Shown: one piece after another, positions 40,996 through 52,734 of the stretch
Layout of the letters: every line of letters begins with the position of its first letter
Position numbering within the stretch: the stretch's first letter is position 1
Source: Diogma glabrata
Lineage: Eukaryota > Arthropoda > Insecta > Diptera > Cylindrotomidae
Direction: 5' to 3'
Assembly: GCA_963693315.1 (NCBI GenBank)
Contig: OY856186.1
Coordinates: 375,085,328-375,149,327 of the forward strand
DNA: 64,000 nucleotides
Notes under the pieces: generated by a model
The model's database searches: none
What the model was told of the DNA's origin: nothing
The model's input: the letters and a program-made list of their open reading frames with translations, nothing else
Made by a program: the position numbers and the translations under genes

Positions 40996-41345
40996 TCCCT
41001 AGATAGGATGTGAAAAATTATTGTTTTTATTTTGAGATCCTCTTTTATTTATTTGCAAGTGGTCAATACAGTTGGAATCATAAAGTACTATCCACTAACC
41101 CCCACCAGCGTTGCCCCACGGTTGTTGAAATCGTAATAATAATATAACATTCATAAAAAGTAAAATCAATTCAGATTTGACGATTATATTGCAGAAAATT
41201 TGCTGTAAATATTAATTTAATGTGGAAATTTAATAATTATACAAAAAAACAATATTTTCCTTTATTTCATATCGTAAAAACATTTTACATACATAAAAAA
41301 ATGATTTTTGACTTGAAATAATAAAAACAAATTTTGCTGGAACAT

Positions 41346-42512
41346 TTACTCCTCAAAAATTAAACTTCTTAGCCAACCAAATTCTTCCGTTAAAACTACA
41401 TTTTCGTTTGGTGCATACAAATCATAAAATGTGCCACTTCCTGGCTGACATTGTATTTCAATTTTATATTTACTGAATAAATTTAACCGACAAGGTTTAT
41501 TAAAACTGACCAGGTAACTTACGGATGTGTTTCCTTTGTATGATAAATCCTTTAAAATTTTCCCTTCTTGATTCAACAATTTGATTGAAAATGAAGTATT
41601 AATTTTAGAGAAATAGATCCACAATCCTTTAAGTAATGATGCTTTTTTGACAAGAAGGAATGTTTCACATTTTGAAGATGATAATGAATTACATTTGAGA
41701 GATGGTCCTAAGGTTCTTTTCTCCATTGCAAACCTGGTTTCATTTTTCTTACTCAAAATCGATTTTAAAATTAAATCAGATTCTGAGATTTCGAGAAGAC
41801 TTGGTTGCTCTTCGATACACGTACGGAATTCCGATTCTGACATACTGGGAAATCGGATGTGTTTTATAAGTTCTTTTGTTAACTCTCCTTTTTCTGCTCC
41901 ACTCATATTGTTTTTAGTACAATGGTTCTCTATCCATTTAAAAACAGTAGTAAATAGTTGCTTCTCATTATATTCTGCAAAATTTTGCACTAAAATTAAT
42001 TGCAACGTTGGTTTACTAATAGATAAGAATTCCTTCGTTTTGATTATCGATGTTAGCTTCCACAAGGCCCAGAATTTACTGACATACAATAAAAACGTAT
42101 AATTTTCATTGACACAGAAGTCAAGCAACTGTATTCTTAAAGAGTCATCATTAGAAAGTTTAAGAGAAATAAACTCCCAAATTTGTTTCTCTAATTCATA
42201 CACTTTATATCGATACGCTAACTTCAATAATTCCAATGCGTTTCGCTCATTGATTTCACATAAATCGGTATAAATAAATTTTAAAAATTCAAAGAAAACA
42301 GTAAGTTCCACACCTGGAATTTGAATCGATATCTGATCATGCATTCGATTTATTTGCTCACGAAATACAGAGCTGCGTTTGAACAATTCCAATCGATGAG
42401 CCGGAATTGATACATTATCCACCACAAGCTTTATATCGGATAAAAATTCATTGTTGAACAAATTTTCTGTAGCTTTGCGACTTGTTGGGCTTTTTTCATA
42501 AAATTTATTCAT
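41346..42512 (-). CDS. BTB-BACK domain protein, copy 2
   Basis: Intact 388-aa paralogue of the gene at 22164-23318, with most residues identical by eye. BTB (FLSDIKLVVDNVSIPAHRLE, FFEFLKFIYTD), BACK-like region, and the same C-terminal PHR-like part ending in GWLRSLIFEE. The frame is open upstream to 42539, but I start at 42512 because copy 1 aligns there (MNKFYEK against MDSFDEK), and the upstream ATG would fall inside the predicted 5'UTR intron (acceptor GCATAG at about 42531; donor GTAAGT near 42608). It has a four-residue insertion near residue 131 relative to copy 1 (KLSNDDS region). AATAAA on the - strand at 41261-41266 is conserved. The duplicated block covers about 1.5 kb, including both UTRs. 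Confidence 0.9.
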   Translation of the reverse strand: MNKFYEKSPTSRKATENLFNNEFLSDIKLVVDNVSIPAHRLELFKRSSVFREQINRMHDQISIQIPGVELTVFFEFLKFIYTDLCEINERNALELLKLAYRYKVYELEKQIWEFISLKLSNDDSLRIQLLDFCVNENYTFLLYVSKFWALWKLTSIIKTKEFLSISKPTLQLILVQNFAEYNEKQLFTTVFKWIENHCTKNNMSGAEKGELTKELIKHIRFPSMSESEFRTCIEEQPSLLEISESDLILKSILSKKNETRFAMEKRTLGPSLKCNSLSSSKCETFLLVKKASLLKGLWIYFSKINTSFSIKLLNQEGKILKDLSYKGNTSVSYLVSFNKPCRLNLFSKYKIEIQCQPGSGTFYDLYAPNENVVLTEEFGWLRSLIFEE

Positions 42513-42820
42513 GGTATACGATTTTCTGTTCCTATGCAAATAATACTTAGTTTATATTTTTAAAATATATATACATAAAAAATTTGTACATTAAAAAATT
42601 ATGCACTTACAGTTATTGTTTAATTTTAGAAATATATTTACTTGATCTTCCTCAATGCGTATTATAATTTCTTTCAACGCTATTTAATTTTTGATTAGGG
42701 GAAGAACGTTTTATTATTGCGATTGAAATGATGAAATTGAATATCGAATGAATTTACATCGAAATAGTGAAACAGTTTCAATTTTAGGGAGCGTTCAGAA
42801 ATTAACGCAAAACCAACTAA

Positions 42821-43873
42821 TACTAAGTTTACACCAGTATCTAATTTGCTACGTATCAAATTTGCTAGACATTTTCACCATCATACTTTTTAAATTTGAT
42901 ACGGTGATGTAAACTCTTATTAATTAGGTATGCCATATTAATTTATAGCGCGTCCTTTCATTGTTAATTTTTTGGTTATAGAACAAGAGCCCGTGACGAC
43001 CAGACCTTCGTTATTTTATAAAATCTGAAAGTTTCTCTGCGCATACCCCCTACTCAGGTAGGAACGATAAGCGACATATGAAGTTTGGATCATAGTGGCT
43101 TTGGCAGGGGACTGCTAACAAAGGGGCCTCCAAAGTTTCGTGAAAGTATAAAAGCTAATTTTTGGATATGTTCTTCGGGATAGTATTAGAAGTCATGTCA
43201 TCCATTGCCAGACACTTGCTATCGTGGAAGCCCCCAGCCAGACACCATTAAACTTTAAAGTTTAAGGGTGTCTGGCAGAGGGTTCCCACGATAGTAAGTG
43301 TCTGGCAATGGGTGACGTGACTTCTAATACTATCCCGAAGAATATATCAAAAAATTAGCTTTTATTCTTCCACGAAACTTTGGAGGCCCCTTTGTTAGCA
43401 GTCCCCTGCCAAAGCCACTATGATCCAAACTTCATATGTCACTTATCGTTCCTAGCTGAGTAGGGAGTATGCGCAGAGAAACTTTCAGCTTTTATAAAAT
43501 AACGAAGGTCTGGCCGTCGCGGGCTCTTAATCTATTAGGAAAAAATAATTTCCATATATATTTTTTAAAAAACTGAAAACATTTATTATATTAATGCTAA
43601 AATTTATTTTACTTTTAATTTCAGCAAAAAAATCACATCAAACATAAATATATATTTATAAAATAAGTTGATTTATTTTTATTTTAAATGTCATACCTAA
43701 TTTTAGTGTTCACAGCGTAAAAATAATATCTATTTGCTACGTACCTAATTTGATACGTAGCAAATCATCCTACCAAATATTTGGTACGTACTTTTTTGAT
43801 AACTGTTTACATCGACCATAGTCGACCTAATAAGTATAGTATGTACCTATTAGATCCTGCTGTAAACTTAGTA
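42821..43873. mobile_element. ACTAAGTTTACA-type MITE with TAA duplication, hosting a nested palindrome
   Basis: The ends TACTAAGTTTACACCAG and the reverse complement of TACTAAGTTTACAGCAG are flanked by TAA on both sides (42818-42820 and 43874-43876). Inside are TTTGCTACGTA-type repeats. Without the nested 556-bp palindrome and its duplication, this is a roughly 500-bp nonautonomous element. Confidence 0.8.
42979..43534. mobile_element. 556-bp near-perfect palindromic element, TTA duplication (copy A)
   Basis: The whole element is one inverted repeat centred between 43256 and 43257 (AAACTTT|AAAGTTT) with no loop. Ends TAGAACAAGAGCCCG and CGGGCTCTTAATCTA. TTA on both sides (42976-42978 and 43535-43537). 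An almost identical element lies at 51447-51997. No ORF. A transcript from either strand would fold into one long hairpin. Confidence 0.9.
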
Positions 43874-43924
43874 TAAAGTAGCAATTATGGATGCGTTATA
43901 CGTGCGTTCGTTGTGCGTCCATAA

Positions 43925-44060
43925 AGCCGGGCATTCACATACAACGGAAACAAAAACAGAAACCGAATTTCATACAAATTTGACAGATACAAATTCGGTT
44001 TCTGTAAAATTTGTATGAAATTCGGTTTCGGTTTCTGTTTCCGTTGTATGTGGTTTCAAG
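43925..44060. repeat. Short palindromic repeat
   Basis: CACATACAACGGAAACAAAA on the left and its reverse complement (TTTCTGTTTCCGTTGTATGTG) on the right, with CGGTTTCTG repeats between. One arm recurs at 21555-21640. Confidence 0.7.
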
Positions 44061-44087
44061 CCTTTAGACAACTTATCGAATGTCAAA

Positions 44088-47000
44088 AATCAGACAATCG
44101 AACCAGCGAAAACTTAAGAACTTAGCAAATGTCAAAATTTTTATTTTTGAAATATTTATTTACATATTTGATAAATTATTTGAAGCAACAAAAGAATTAT
44201 TATTTATTTGCATATTTTATTTAGTTTTGCTATAAATTGTTATACATATAACTATGCATTTAAAAAAAAATACTGATATAAAAATTACATATAAATAAAA
44301 TAGCGTTTGACAAAGTTTTTGAGTTCCTGTAAATAAACAAAACAACAAATGATTAAACCAAAATGAAATGAGAACTATGTGGTTTAGTTTAAATTAAATT
44401 ATGTTACATTTTTTTTTGACGGCGTTCATGCTCCACGTTGCCAGGCTAATCAGCTTTGAATATTCACCACGGTCATTCGCAACAGCGACATAATTACCAT
44501 GGTAGCCGACTTTTGTAAGGTCGTTTATTACGGCAGTCTCCCATTGTAGTCGTGGTCTACCTCACGGTCGCCCACTCCTTGGGGTACTAACGTACATTTT
44601 TCTAATCATTCTAGACTGTGAATCGGCTCGTAGAACATGCCCAAACCAAGCAATTCTATTAGAACGAACACAACCTATTATATCAGGACCCTCAAGAAGG
44701 TCTCTGATCTCAAAGTTATATCGGGTTCTATACTCTCCATCGTCTGTCTTAAGTGGACCAAAAATGCAGCGTAGGATCTTACGCTCAAATACAGATAAAT
44801 GCAATTCGTCATTTTGAGTAAGGGTCCACGTTTGTGACCCATACATCACAACCCGTCTAATCAACGTCTTGTATAACTTGAACTTGGTGTTAGTTGATAC
44901 ATACGGTGGTCAAAGGAGAGATTTAATTGAGTAGAAAGTTCGATTACCTGCAGCGATTCGAGCTTTTATATCTGTAAGTATGCTGTTTTTGAGTCAAGCA
45001 TGAATCCCAAATATTTAAAAGATTTATTTAAAACATTCAACTCCCTCAATTCGTTCATCGCCGCACATCAAATCTTTCTTCTCAGCTTGAAAGTCTCTAC
45101 TCATAACAGCTTCACTTCGGCCGAAGATGACAACATCATCAGCGTATGCGAACATCTGTACTGAGTTTATTGACAAGATATTGTTATTAGTCGGTAGTTT
45201 CTTTTGACGGCACACATATTCCAAGGCTAAATTAAAAAGTATAGGAGAGATAACATCACCTTGTCTTAAACCGGAGTCGACTTTAAAAAACTTTGATATT
45301 TCGTTCTCTACTCGTACACAGCATTGACAGTTCTGTGCTGTATAGTGATACAGTTCTGTACTGTATAGTTCTGTACTGCATTTTGCATAGTGATACTAGT
45401 TAACCAGGGATGCCCATTGACGCCAGAGCAGACCATAGAGTTTCTCGTTCGAGAGAGTTGTAGACCTGCCTGAAATCAATGAGGAGTTGATGCACAGGTA
45501 TGTTGAACTCTCGGCACATTTCCAAAATCATCCTTATCGGGAAAAGTGCATCGGTGGTATCTCGGCCTCACCAGAAACCACACTGATATTCTCCAAACTT
45601 CAGCAAAAGGATTGATTTTGGATAGCAAAATGTAGGAAAAGATCTTATATGCTGTGCAGAGTAGAGCGATTCCTCTGTAGTGTGCACATTGTAGGCGATA
45701 ACCTTTTTTTATGGATTTCTATCAGTATAGCTGTGTTCCAGTCCCGTGGCGTGGTTTTAGTCCTCCAGATCATTTGAACAAGTTCAAACAATCTTAAGGA
45801 TAGAGTTTCGCCACAATGTACAATCATTTCGGATGTTATATCGTCGATACCAGGTGCTTTATTGCGTTTTAATTTTGACCGCGCCGCTTCCTCTTTGGTT
45901 GGTTCGTCTACATGTACCTTTGACGCACGAATAAGCTTTGCTCGTCGCCCGACTTGTTGCTGGTCACTTAAGTTGAGAAGATTCTCAAAATAAGCGGCCC
46001 AAGTATCTAAAATATTTTTAAGGTCTACTTGTAGTTCCCCATCTTCGTTTTGAATAGCAGTCAATCTAGTTTGAGGGCCCTTAATTAAGGTTTTAACCTG
46101 TTGAAAGAAGTTACGCGATTGATGTTTCTTATTGTAGCTTTCAATCTCCTCACACTTTCTCTTCCACCATTCTCGCTTCATTCGTCTACATAGCTTTGTA
46201 ACGGCTTGTCTTGCCAGTTTATAGTTCTCCTTCGTGGACCTGGTGTTGCGTCCTTGTAGACACTTCAGATAGCAATCTCTTTTGTATTGAATAGCGTCAA
46301 GACATGCTTGATCCATCCATGGCTTCTGGGAGTGGTTCTGTGGTCGTCCAAGTATTCCCTCAGCAGCGCTTAAAACAGCATCTTTGAGCAAATACCATAA
46401 CTTATCGACGTCTCCATTAATGGATTCTGATTTCTCCAATGTTTCGGCAATATGGTTTTGATATTCCTCTTCTGTTTCAGCATTCTTTAGTGATGAGATG
46501 TTAAAACGTTTTCGTTGATTGGATTTTGGAATACTTGGATTTGGGAAGTGGAACCTTATTTTAGCGCATACAAGAAAGTGATCACTTCCACCAATGTATG
46601 CACCTCTAATCGCACATCCAGAACACTCGAGAAGAAACATGCTGTAACTAGCACGTGGTCAATTTGATTTCGAGTGTTTCCATTCGGTGAAACCCAAGTT
46701 TGCTTATGAATCGATCGACGCGGAAAGAAAGTACTGGCAATTCTCAAATTATTTGATAATGCAAACTCAGTCATTCTCTCACCATTATCATTCGAATTCA
46801 AATGCAGACCGTTAGGGCCCACCACATTTCCATAAGAGATATCTCTTCCAATCTGCCCGTTAAAGTCACCAAGAACCAGAATGAAGTCGCGTGTTGCTGT
46901 ACCACGTACCACGTACACGTAGGTAGCAGATCCTCTCACTGACCGGGATGAATTTCATCACGGCTTCTTGTATGCGTGCACCAACAAGAAAGCCAGTTCC

Positions 47001-48054
47001 AAATTCTCTCCAAATAGGATGACCACTACAGTATAGAGAGTGACTATCCAAATCTTGTTTTCCTATTATTGGCTGTCTAATTTCTTTCTGAGCTATGATA
47101 TCCATCCCATACCTCTCACCCTCTGTTTCTAGACTTATAAGAGCATCAGGAGCGCTCAGGCTGCGCATGTTCCACGTTCCACGTTCCGAGTCGGTAGTCT
47201 GGTCCTTTTCACGTCCAGGTAAAATTGTTTTTGTCTGGGTCTGATATTCTTTTCCGATTTCCAAATTTATCAAATAATTTTTTTTCCGGGGCTAGGTTGT
47301 TAACTTTAGGCCCAACCCAAATTGTCGTGAATGGGTCCGTTCTGCATCTTAAGGTTACCAGAAACAACCTTTTTACACGTTTATATAGCGAGCCGCTTGA
47401 TCCAAGACAGACGCCCTCTTCAAGCCGCCCCTAACATAGAGAACAGACGCTTGAGTCACATTGGTTGTAAGGCGCCAATTCGCCGTGATATACCATCATT
47501 GGCTAAGCAGATTTTAATCTGCTTGTCTCTGATACACCAACCTAATTCTGTCAGCATTACCCAGGCAGCATGGCGTGAACGTCGAATTTCGGATTTTCGC
47601 TACCCATTATGTTACATTACAACACTAATATTTTATTAAACTATTTGGATCCATATAAATTTTATTTAAAACTTTCACTTGGTTGAGACACAATTATTTT
47701 TAGGTTATGAACAAAAACTGCATAATAATAATCGATTTCTGTTTTATTTATTTGAAGCTAAATTTTTGCAAATAAATCAAAACCACAAAATTTTTGAATT
47801 TAATATTTACTTATATTAAAATAATAAATAAAAAACACAAACAGTATTAGATAAAGCACACAATTAATATTTGTTGTTGTTTTTTGACAATCCTTAAGTT
47901 TTCTACGCAAATTTTAGCTCTCTTAAGTTTTTCGTTGAAGTTAAAAGTGGCAGTTCAACTGAACGAAAAGTTCTTAAGTTTTCGGTGGTCGATTATATGT
48001 AAAGTCAATATGTCGCATCGTTACGTTAAGTTGTTAAGTTCTCGCTGGTTCAAT
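44088..48054. mobile_element. Inverted-repeat element split by a LINE
   Basis: CAATCGAACCAGCGAAAACT then TAAGAACTTA at about 44095-44127, and its imperfect reverse complement (TTAAGTTCTCGCTGGTTCAA) at about 48034-48053, mark a pair of terminal repeats. A further ACTTAAGAACTTTTCG-type sub-repeat lies near 47965. Between them, apart from the RTE-like LINE at 44415-47590, is AT-rich noncoding DNA. The ends are approximate and no target duplication is certain. Confidence 0.55.
44415..47590 (-). mobile_element. RTE-like LINE, nearly full-length but frameshifted
   Basis: The most complete RTE-like copy. From 47590: untranslated leader; endonuclease (47273-46556: TWNMRSLSAPDAL, REFGTGFLVGARI, ILVLGDFNGQIG, NQIDHVLV, GGSDHFLV); linker and RT N-part (46640-45645: KPWMDQACLDAIQYKRDCY, KAPGIDDITSEMIVHCG); YADD block (AYADDVVIFGRS, 45224-45024); downstream block (44864-44562: SQTWTLTQNDELHLSVFERK, SNRIAWFGHVLRAD, TPRSGRP). 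The frame breaks at about 46870, 46600, 45645 and 45230 make it inactive. A local tandem duplication of an AGTTCTGTACTGTATAG-like unit lies at 45325-45395 inside the RT. Confidence 0.9.
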
Positions 48055-48394
48055 CTTAAGTAGAATTCATGCAACTATGTATAACAGTAATTTAAATCAT
48101 GTGTTATGCCCGATTTATAGTCGTTAACTTAACGTAAAGTAGAAATGTATGAAAATGCACTACATAGAGCATTTATAGTCGGTAACGTAAACTTAACGTT
48201 AACTTAACGTAAAGTTCATTTCATTCTATCTTAAAAATTTGCTTAAAGATCTTTTGATGTTTAGTATAAAAAGTAAAAACTAAAGAAAACTTAAATTTTA
48301 ATTTGTTAGGGAAATTTTTTAATTTGTTAGGGAAATTTTGAATAAATAAAGCGTAATGAAAGAAATAAAAATAGTATATTCCCAGTAAAAGTGT

Positions 48395-49165
48395 TATACC
48401 AGATTTACTAGTAACTTACTATTAACGCGTTATAGTAACAAGACCAAGACAAACCCAAGACCGCTCGAACAAAATGTCCCACCTCGTCTTGTGTAACAAG
48501 TCTAGGGTTTGTCTGGTAAGACGTGTCTTTAGGTTGTCTGGTCAGACATGTCTTTAGTTTGTCTTGGTTAACCTAAACCACAAAGCAACCTTGTTATATA
48601 AATATTGATATTTTTGTAAATAAAATACATTTTTATAATTTTAAGTTTTTATTGACTGTAAATAAATTAATAAATATAAATATATATTATTTCTTAAAGA
48701 ACTAATTAAAACAATAATGTACAACAATTAATAATATTAAACAATTCAATATTTTATCAAATAATATAATCTGCAAAACTAAAATGGCATTAAATTAAAC
48801 TAAAAGAATTACATATATAATTTTCTTAATTTAAAACATATCAACATTTAATTGATTTGAATACTTACTTTTATAGAATAATACTTACAACTATTGTATA
48901 TTTTCCTTATTTATTTTTAAAATAAATTTGGCTTATTCAATATCAAACATAAACTTTAACATGATTTAAATGAAATGGCCGACATATATTATAAAGTCGT
49001 AAAAAACATTGGCTCAAACCATATATTCTTGAAATTAGTTTTGATCTTTTTCATATTATTCGATGGCGCTATAAGAGATATATGTCTATCTCGCTTCCTC
49101 TAATGCACTCTTATGAATGATAACAAACTAAAGACCTGTTACTATAGTAACAAAAAATCTAGTGG
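48395..49165. repeat. Possible inverted-repeat element with GTCTGGT tandem motif
   Basis: TTATAGTAACAAGACC near 48434 and its imperfect inverse GGTCTTTAGTTTG-side partner (CCTGTTACTATAGTAACAA) near 49137-49155 suggest terminal repeats. At 48490-48565 a roughly 25-bp unit (TTTGTCTGGTAAGACGTGTC) repeats about three times. Weakly supported. Confidence 0.4.
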
Positions 49166-49620
49166 GTTACATATCTAGAGTTGTAAATAGCATTTTACAT
49201 GCGAGGGAAAATTTTGCGCACGAGACGCGTAGCGTCGAGTGCAGTATCTTCACGAGCATGGAAAATGCTTTACAACTCGAGATTTGTTATATACTTTTTC
49301 TACGACTTTGATTTAATGCCCAAACGCATATAATTACTTGAAAAAATGAACTACTAATTATAAATTAAATGCAAATAGTTTACAAATTGTGGTAGGCTTT
49401 GCATTATTCTGTGTCAAAATGAATTGAAATATTTAATTTTTAAAAATCAAATTTTTCTTTAAATAAAAATTTTTCTTTTTAATAAAAGCGTGCGGTAATA
49501 TATATATGAAAATCCATTACCGCACGCTTTTTTCTACTTACCGCACTCTATTTGAAATAATCAATTTACATGTCATGGATAGTGTGATGTAATTTATAAT
49601 TTACTGTGATAGGAGTAGAA
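49165..49620. repeat. Dispersed repeat (copy 2), intact
   Basis: Uninterrupted copy of the 33.66 kb repeat. Two hairpins: one at about 49172-49282 (GAGTTGTAAATAGCATTTTA with its partner) and one at 49484-49532 (AAAAGCGTGCGGTAAT, TA-rich loop, ATTACCGCACGCTTTT). It serves as the empty-site reference for the hAT and LTR insertions in copy 1. Confidence 0.8.
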
Positions 49621-49909
49621 AAAGAATTTTTACAATCAATTTAAGAGCTATACGCTTCAAAATAGAATTTCAATAAATTGATGATTTTGTGCAACTTGTA
49701 TTCTCATTTCTACTCAAATAATTTACAATCATTTCTAGAACAACAATTTCTTGAAAATTTATTTCTAATACAGTTTTATTTTGAGAAAATTACAATCAAA
49801 TTTTTTTAACTCAATTTCTAAAATTTCAAAGTGATTCAAGGTAGATTCATAAATTATGGCTTATTCTTGATTTATGTTAAATTTAATCAATATTGGTATA
49901 TCCAGGGTT

Positions 49910-50910
49910 CGCAACTGAATTTTATTGGCGTGCCAATACATTTGTGAAATAGTACATTTTGCTACAAGAGATGAAGAAATGAAGTGGCATGCAACTTTCA
50001 ATGGAAGAAGAAATCAGCTGATCTACATTGAATTTCTAAGCGATAGAGTTGCAGATGTTCTAAGAGATTAGACTGTTTTTGCTTCTGTGAATTAATTTAA
50101 ACTAGTAAGTTAAATTAATTTTCCTGAACTTAATTTTGGATTTAACTAGTCTCATTTTTTATTAAGGTTGACATTGATTTCTATTTGCATTAAAATGACG
50201 AGTATGCTGCTGATCTGACCAAGTGGGCAGATTTTTTAAAAGTCATATCAATTTCAGCCTGACTAAACATTAAACAAGATTTTTACATTCAAATTGTATG
50301 CGAAATTTCCTTTTTTATAATACTAAACGAAATAATAATTATTAAAATAAAATAAATATTTATTAAATGTGTATTTAAATAAAATATTAAATATTGCCTA
50401 AATATTTTCTTAAAATAAAACTGATTCATATAAATTATTTAATATTTACCTTTAAAGAGAATCTATAATTTGAAATTATGCAAGATAGAAATAAATAAAT
50501 AAATAACTGTATTAAACACAAATTATTTGCTGCAATTAGTTATCCATTGCGATAAAAATGAAACTAAAATTTTTTCTTGTATTCTAAATTTATTTAATTC
50601 ATATTTGAAATGTAAATAAAATATACATACTAAATTATACAATATACGTTAACTGTAAATAATAATTCTAGATGTTATTTGAATGTATAAAGACCGAAAC
50701 GAAAGACAATGTTTCTGTGCATTAAACTGGTTAATAGTTTTCAATTCAATTCTGAATGTTGTGGCAAGCTGTTCCAAAATAATTCGCAGCATTTACGAGT
50801 CTATCGCTATCCTTTTTATTTTCACAGACAAAAAGTTCGCTGGAACCTCTCTGTCGCACGTATTCATTCGTAGGAATATTGCACTTTTTAAAACTCGACA
50901 ACCCTAATTC
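49910..50910. repeat. Possible hAT-type remnant
   Basis: CAGGGTTCGCAACTG at 49907 and GACAACCCT at about 50898 resemble hAT ends. The stretch 50650-50760 (TTCTAGATGTTATTTGAATG, CATTAAACTGGTTAATA) matches 57868-57960 inside the hAT-type element at 55.5 kb. No clear target duplication. The 51.0-51.33 kb stretch next to it has nothing assignable. Confidence 0.45.
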
Positions 50911-51446
50911 AGGACTGATTTTTTGCAGACAACCCTATATCACCGTGTTTGTAATAAAATAATCTTTATTTTGACATAAAGTTTATTCATTAACCAGACC
51001 GGTGCAAATTACTAATTTCGATCTGCCTTTTTATACCTGCCTACCCTAAGTTATGGCGGGAAAAAAATAGACAACCTATCGTTTGCATATTCTAAAGGCT
51101 TCATACTTTTGATTGGTATGTCCCTTGTCTATTAACCGAAACGGTGTAATGTTTAGAAAAAATTAATTTTTAAATTTTTAATTAATCATATTCTGGACTG
51201 AAATATTTTAGGCAACCCACTTGCAATATATTTATTAACATATTTAATTTAATATAAAATCCTTTTCATCCATTAACTAGTTCGGTGAAGGTCGTTGTAT
51301 ACTCGGATCCTATACTATCAGTTTGTTACTTTTAAAGAATTGATTGATTTATAAAATTGATTACAAACCCAGAATTAATGTCAAATCAAACTTCAAAGAG
51401 TACGTAATTTCTTACCGACTATAAATCGAGATTTTGTAGTGTCTTA

Positions 51447-51997
51447 TAGAACAAGAGCCCGCTACGGCCAGACCTTCGTTATTTTATGAAATCTGAAAGT
51501 TTCTCTGCGCATACTTCCTACTCAGGTAGGAACGGTAAGCGACATATGAAGTTTGGATCATAGTGGCTTTGGCAGGGGGCTGGTAACAGAGGGGCCTCCA
51601 AAGTTTCGTGAAAGTATAAAAGCTAATTTTTTGATGTATTCTTCGGGATAGTATTAGAAGTCACCCATTGCCAGACACTTACTATCGTGGAAACCATCTG
51701 CCAGACACCCTTAAACTTTCAAGTTTAAGGATGTCTGGCAGAAGGTTTCCACGATAGTAAGTGTCTGGCAATGGGTGACGTGACTTCTTATACTATCCCG
51801 AAGAATATATCAAAAAATTAGCTTTTATACTTTCACGAAACTTTGGAGGCCCCTCTGTTACCAGCCCCCTGCCAAAGCCACTATGATCCAAACTTCATAT
51901 GTCGCTTATCGTTCCTACCTGAGTAGGGGGTATGCGCAGAGAAACTTTCAGCTTTTATAAAATAACGAAGGTCTGGCCGTCGCGGGCTCTTAGTCTA
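51447..51997. mobile_element. 551-bp near-perfect palindromic element, TTA duplication (copy B)
   Basis: Same family as 42979-43534: ends TAGAACAAGAGCCCG and CGGGCTCTTAGTCTA, TTA on both sides (51444-51446 and 51998-52000), symmetric about position 51719-51722. It interrupts the TGCCCG-type element at GTGTCTTA|AGTTACGG, contiguous in the copy at 27.3 kb (seen in reverse), which confirms the insertion and the 3-bp duplication. Confidence 0.92.
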
Positions 51998-52060
51998 TTA
52001 AGTTACGGTTAAGTTAAAGTCAACGTTAAGTTAACGTTACCGACTATAAATCGGGCATTA

Positions 52061-52730
52061 AGGATACTCTCCATTAGTCTATTTTTCTTGTCTTTTTTAT
52101 TTGCCTGTTTTTTACTTTCCATGACTTTTTTTGAAAAAAGTGTTATACTATAAAAAAGTCTATAGAGCAAGACTTTTTTATGAAAAAAACGACTTTTACA
52201 CTGAAAAAATATATTTAACATGACCAAACAGTTTATTTTGGATACGACATTGTTGAAAATATATATTAAAATTAGATGTTTATTAAAAATAATGGTTCGA
52301 TGTCAAAAATCCAATCAAATAAAATATTTTTTCCATGAAATATTGGTATATTCACCTTACTATCTCTTTAGAAAATTAATCATTGTTTCTCGTTCTATAT
52401 TTTGGCTAGAAAAAAAGATGAAAAAGACTAATGGAGAGTTAGCTTTAAACAAAAAACCCGCCATTTTAATTATTATTATTATTATGTTTAAAAATAATTT
52501 ATTATTATTTAAATTACTAATTACAAATAAAGTTATAACAAAATACAAATAAAACGATGAAACAAAATATCTATGATTTTGAAATGTAAGCATAACAAAA
52601 CATATCCACTGACAGAGCAAAAATCAAAACAATTTACCACTACATTTACAAAATTAAATTGATTTATTTTATGCTGTTCTTTGGCAAGTAAATAAATCAA
52701 TATTTTTTCAATCAAGCCAAGGAACGGGAC
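52061..52730. other. AT-rich spacer, no gene supported
   Basis: Short open frames on both strands here (for example 52220-52552) have low-complexity Lys/Ile/Asn composition and no recognisable domain, so I do not call them. Confidence 0.5.
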
Positions 52731-52734
52731 ATGA

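Larger units (their letters stand above)
48107..52057. mobile_element. TGCCCG-type inverted-repeat element, 3.95 kb composite, TTA duplication
   Basis: Left end TGCCCGATTTATAGTCGTTA, right end ACCGACTATAAATCGGGCA, each followed inward by GTTAAC/TTAACG repeats, with TTA on both sides (48104-48106 and 52058-52060). It contains later arrivals: the dispersed repeat at 49165-49620, possible hAT-type remnants (49910-50910), and the palindrome at 51447-51997. A truncated relative at 27272-27690 shares both subterminal regions. No transposase recognised. Confidence 0.7.

Noticed and set aside
42512..42539. Upstream ATG extending BTB copy 2 by nine residues
   Set aside because: The extra ATG lies in the predicted 5'UTR intron, and copy 1 has a stop at the matching position.
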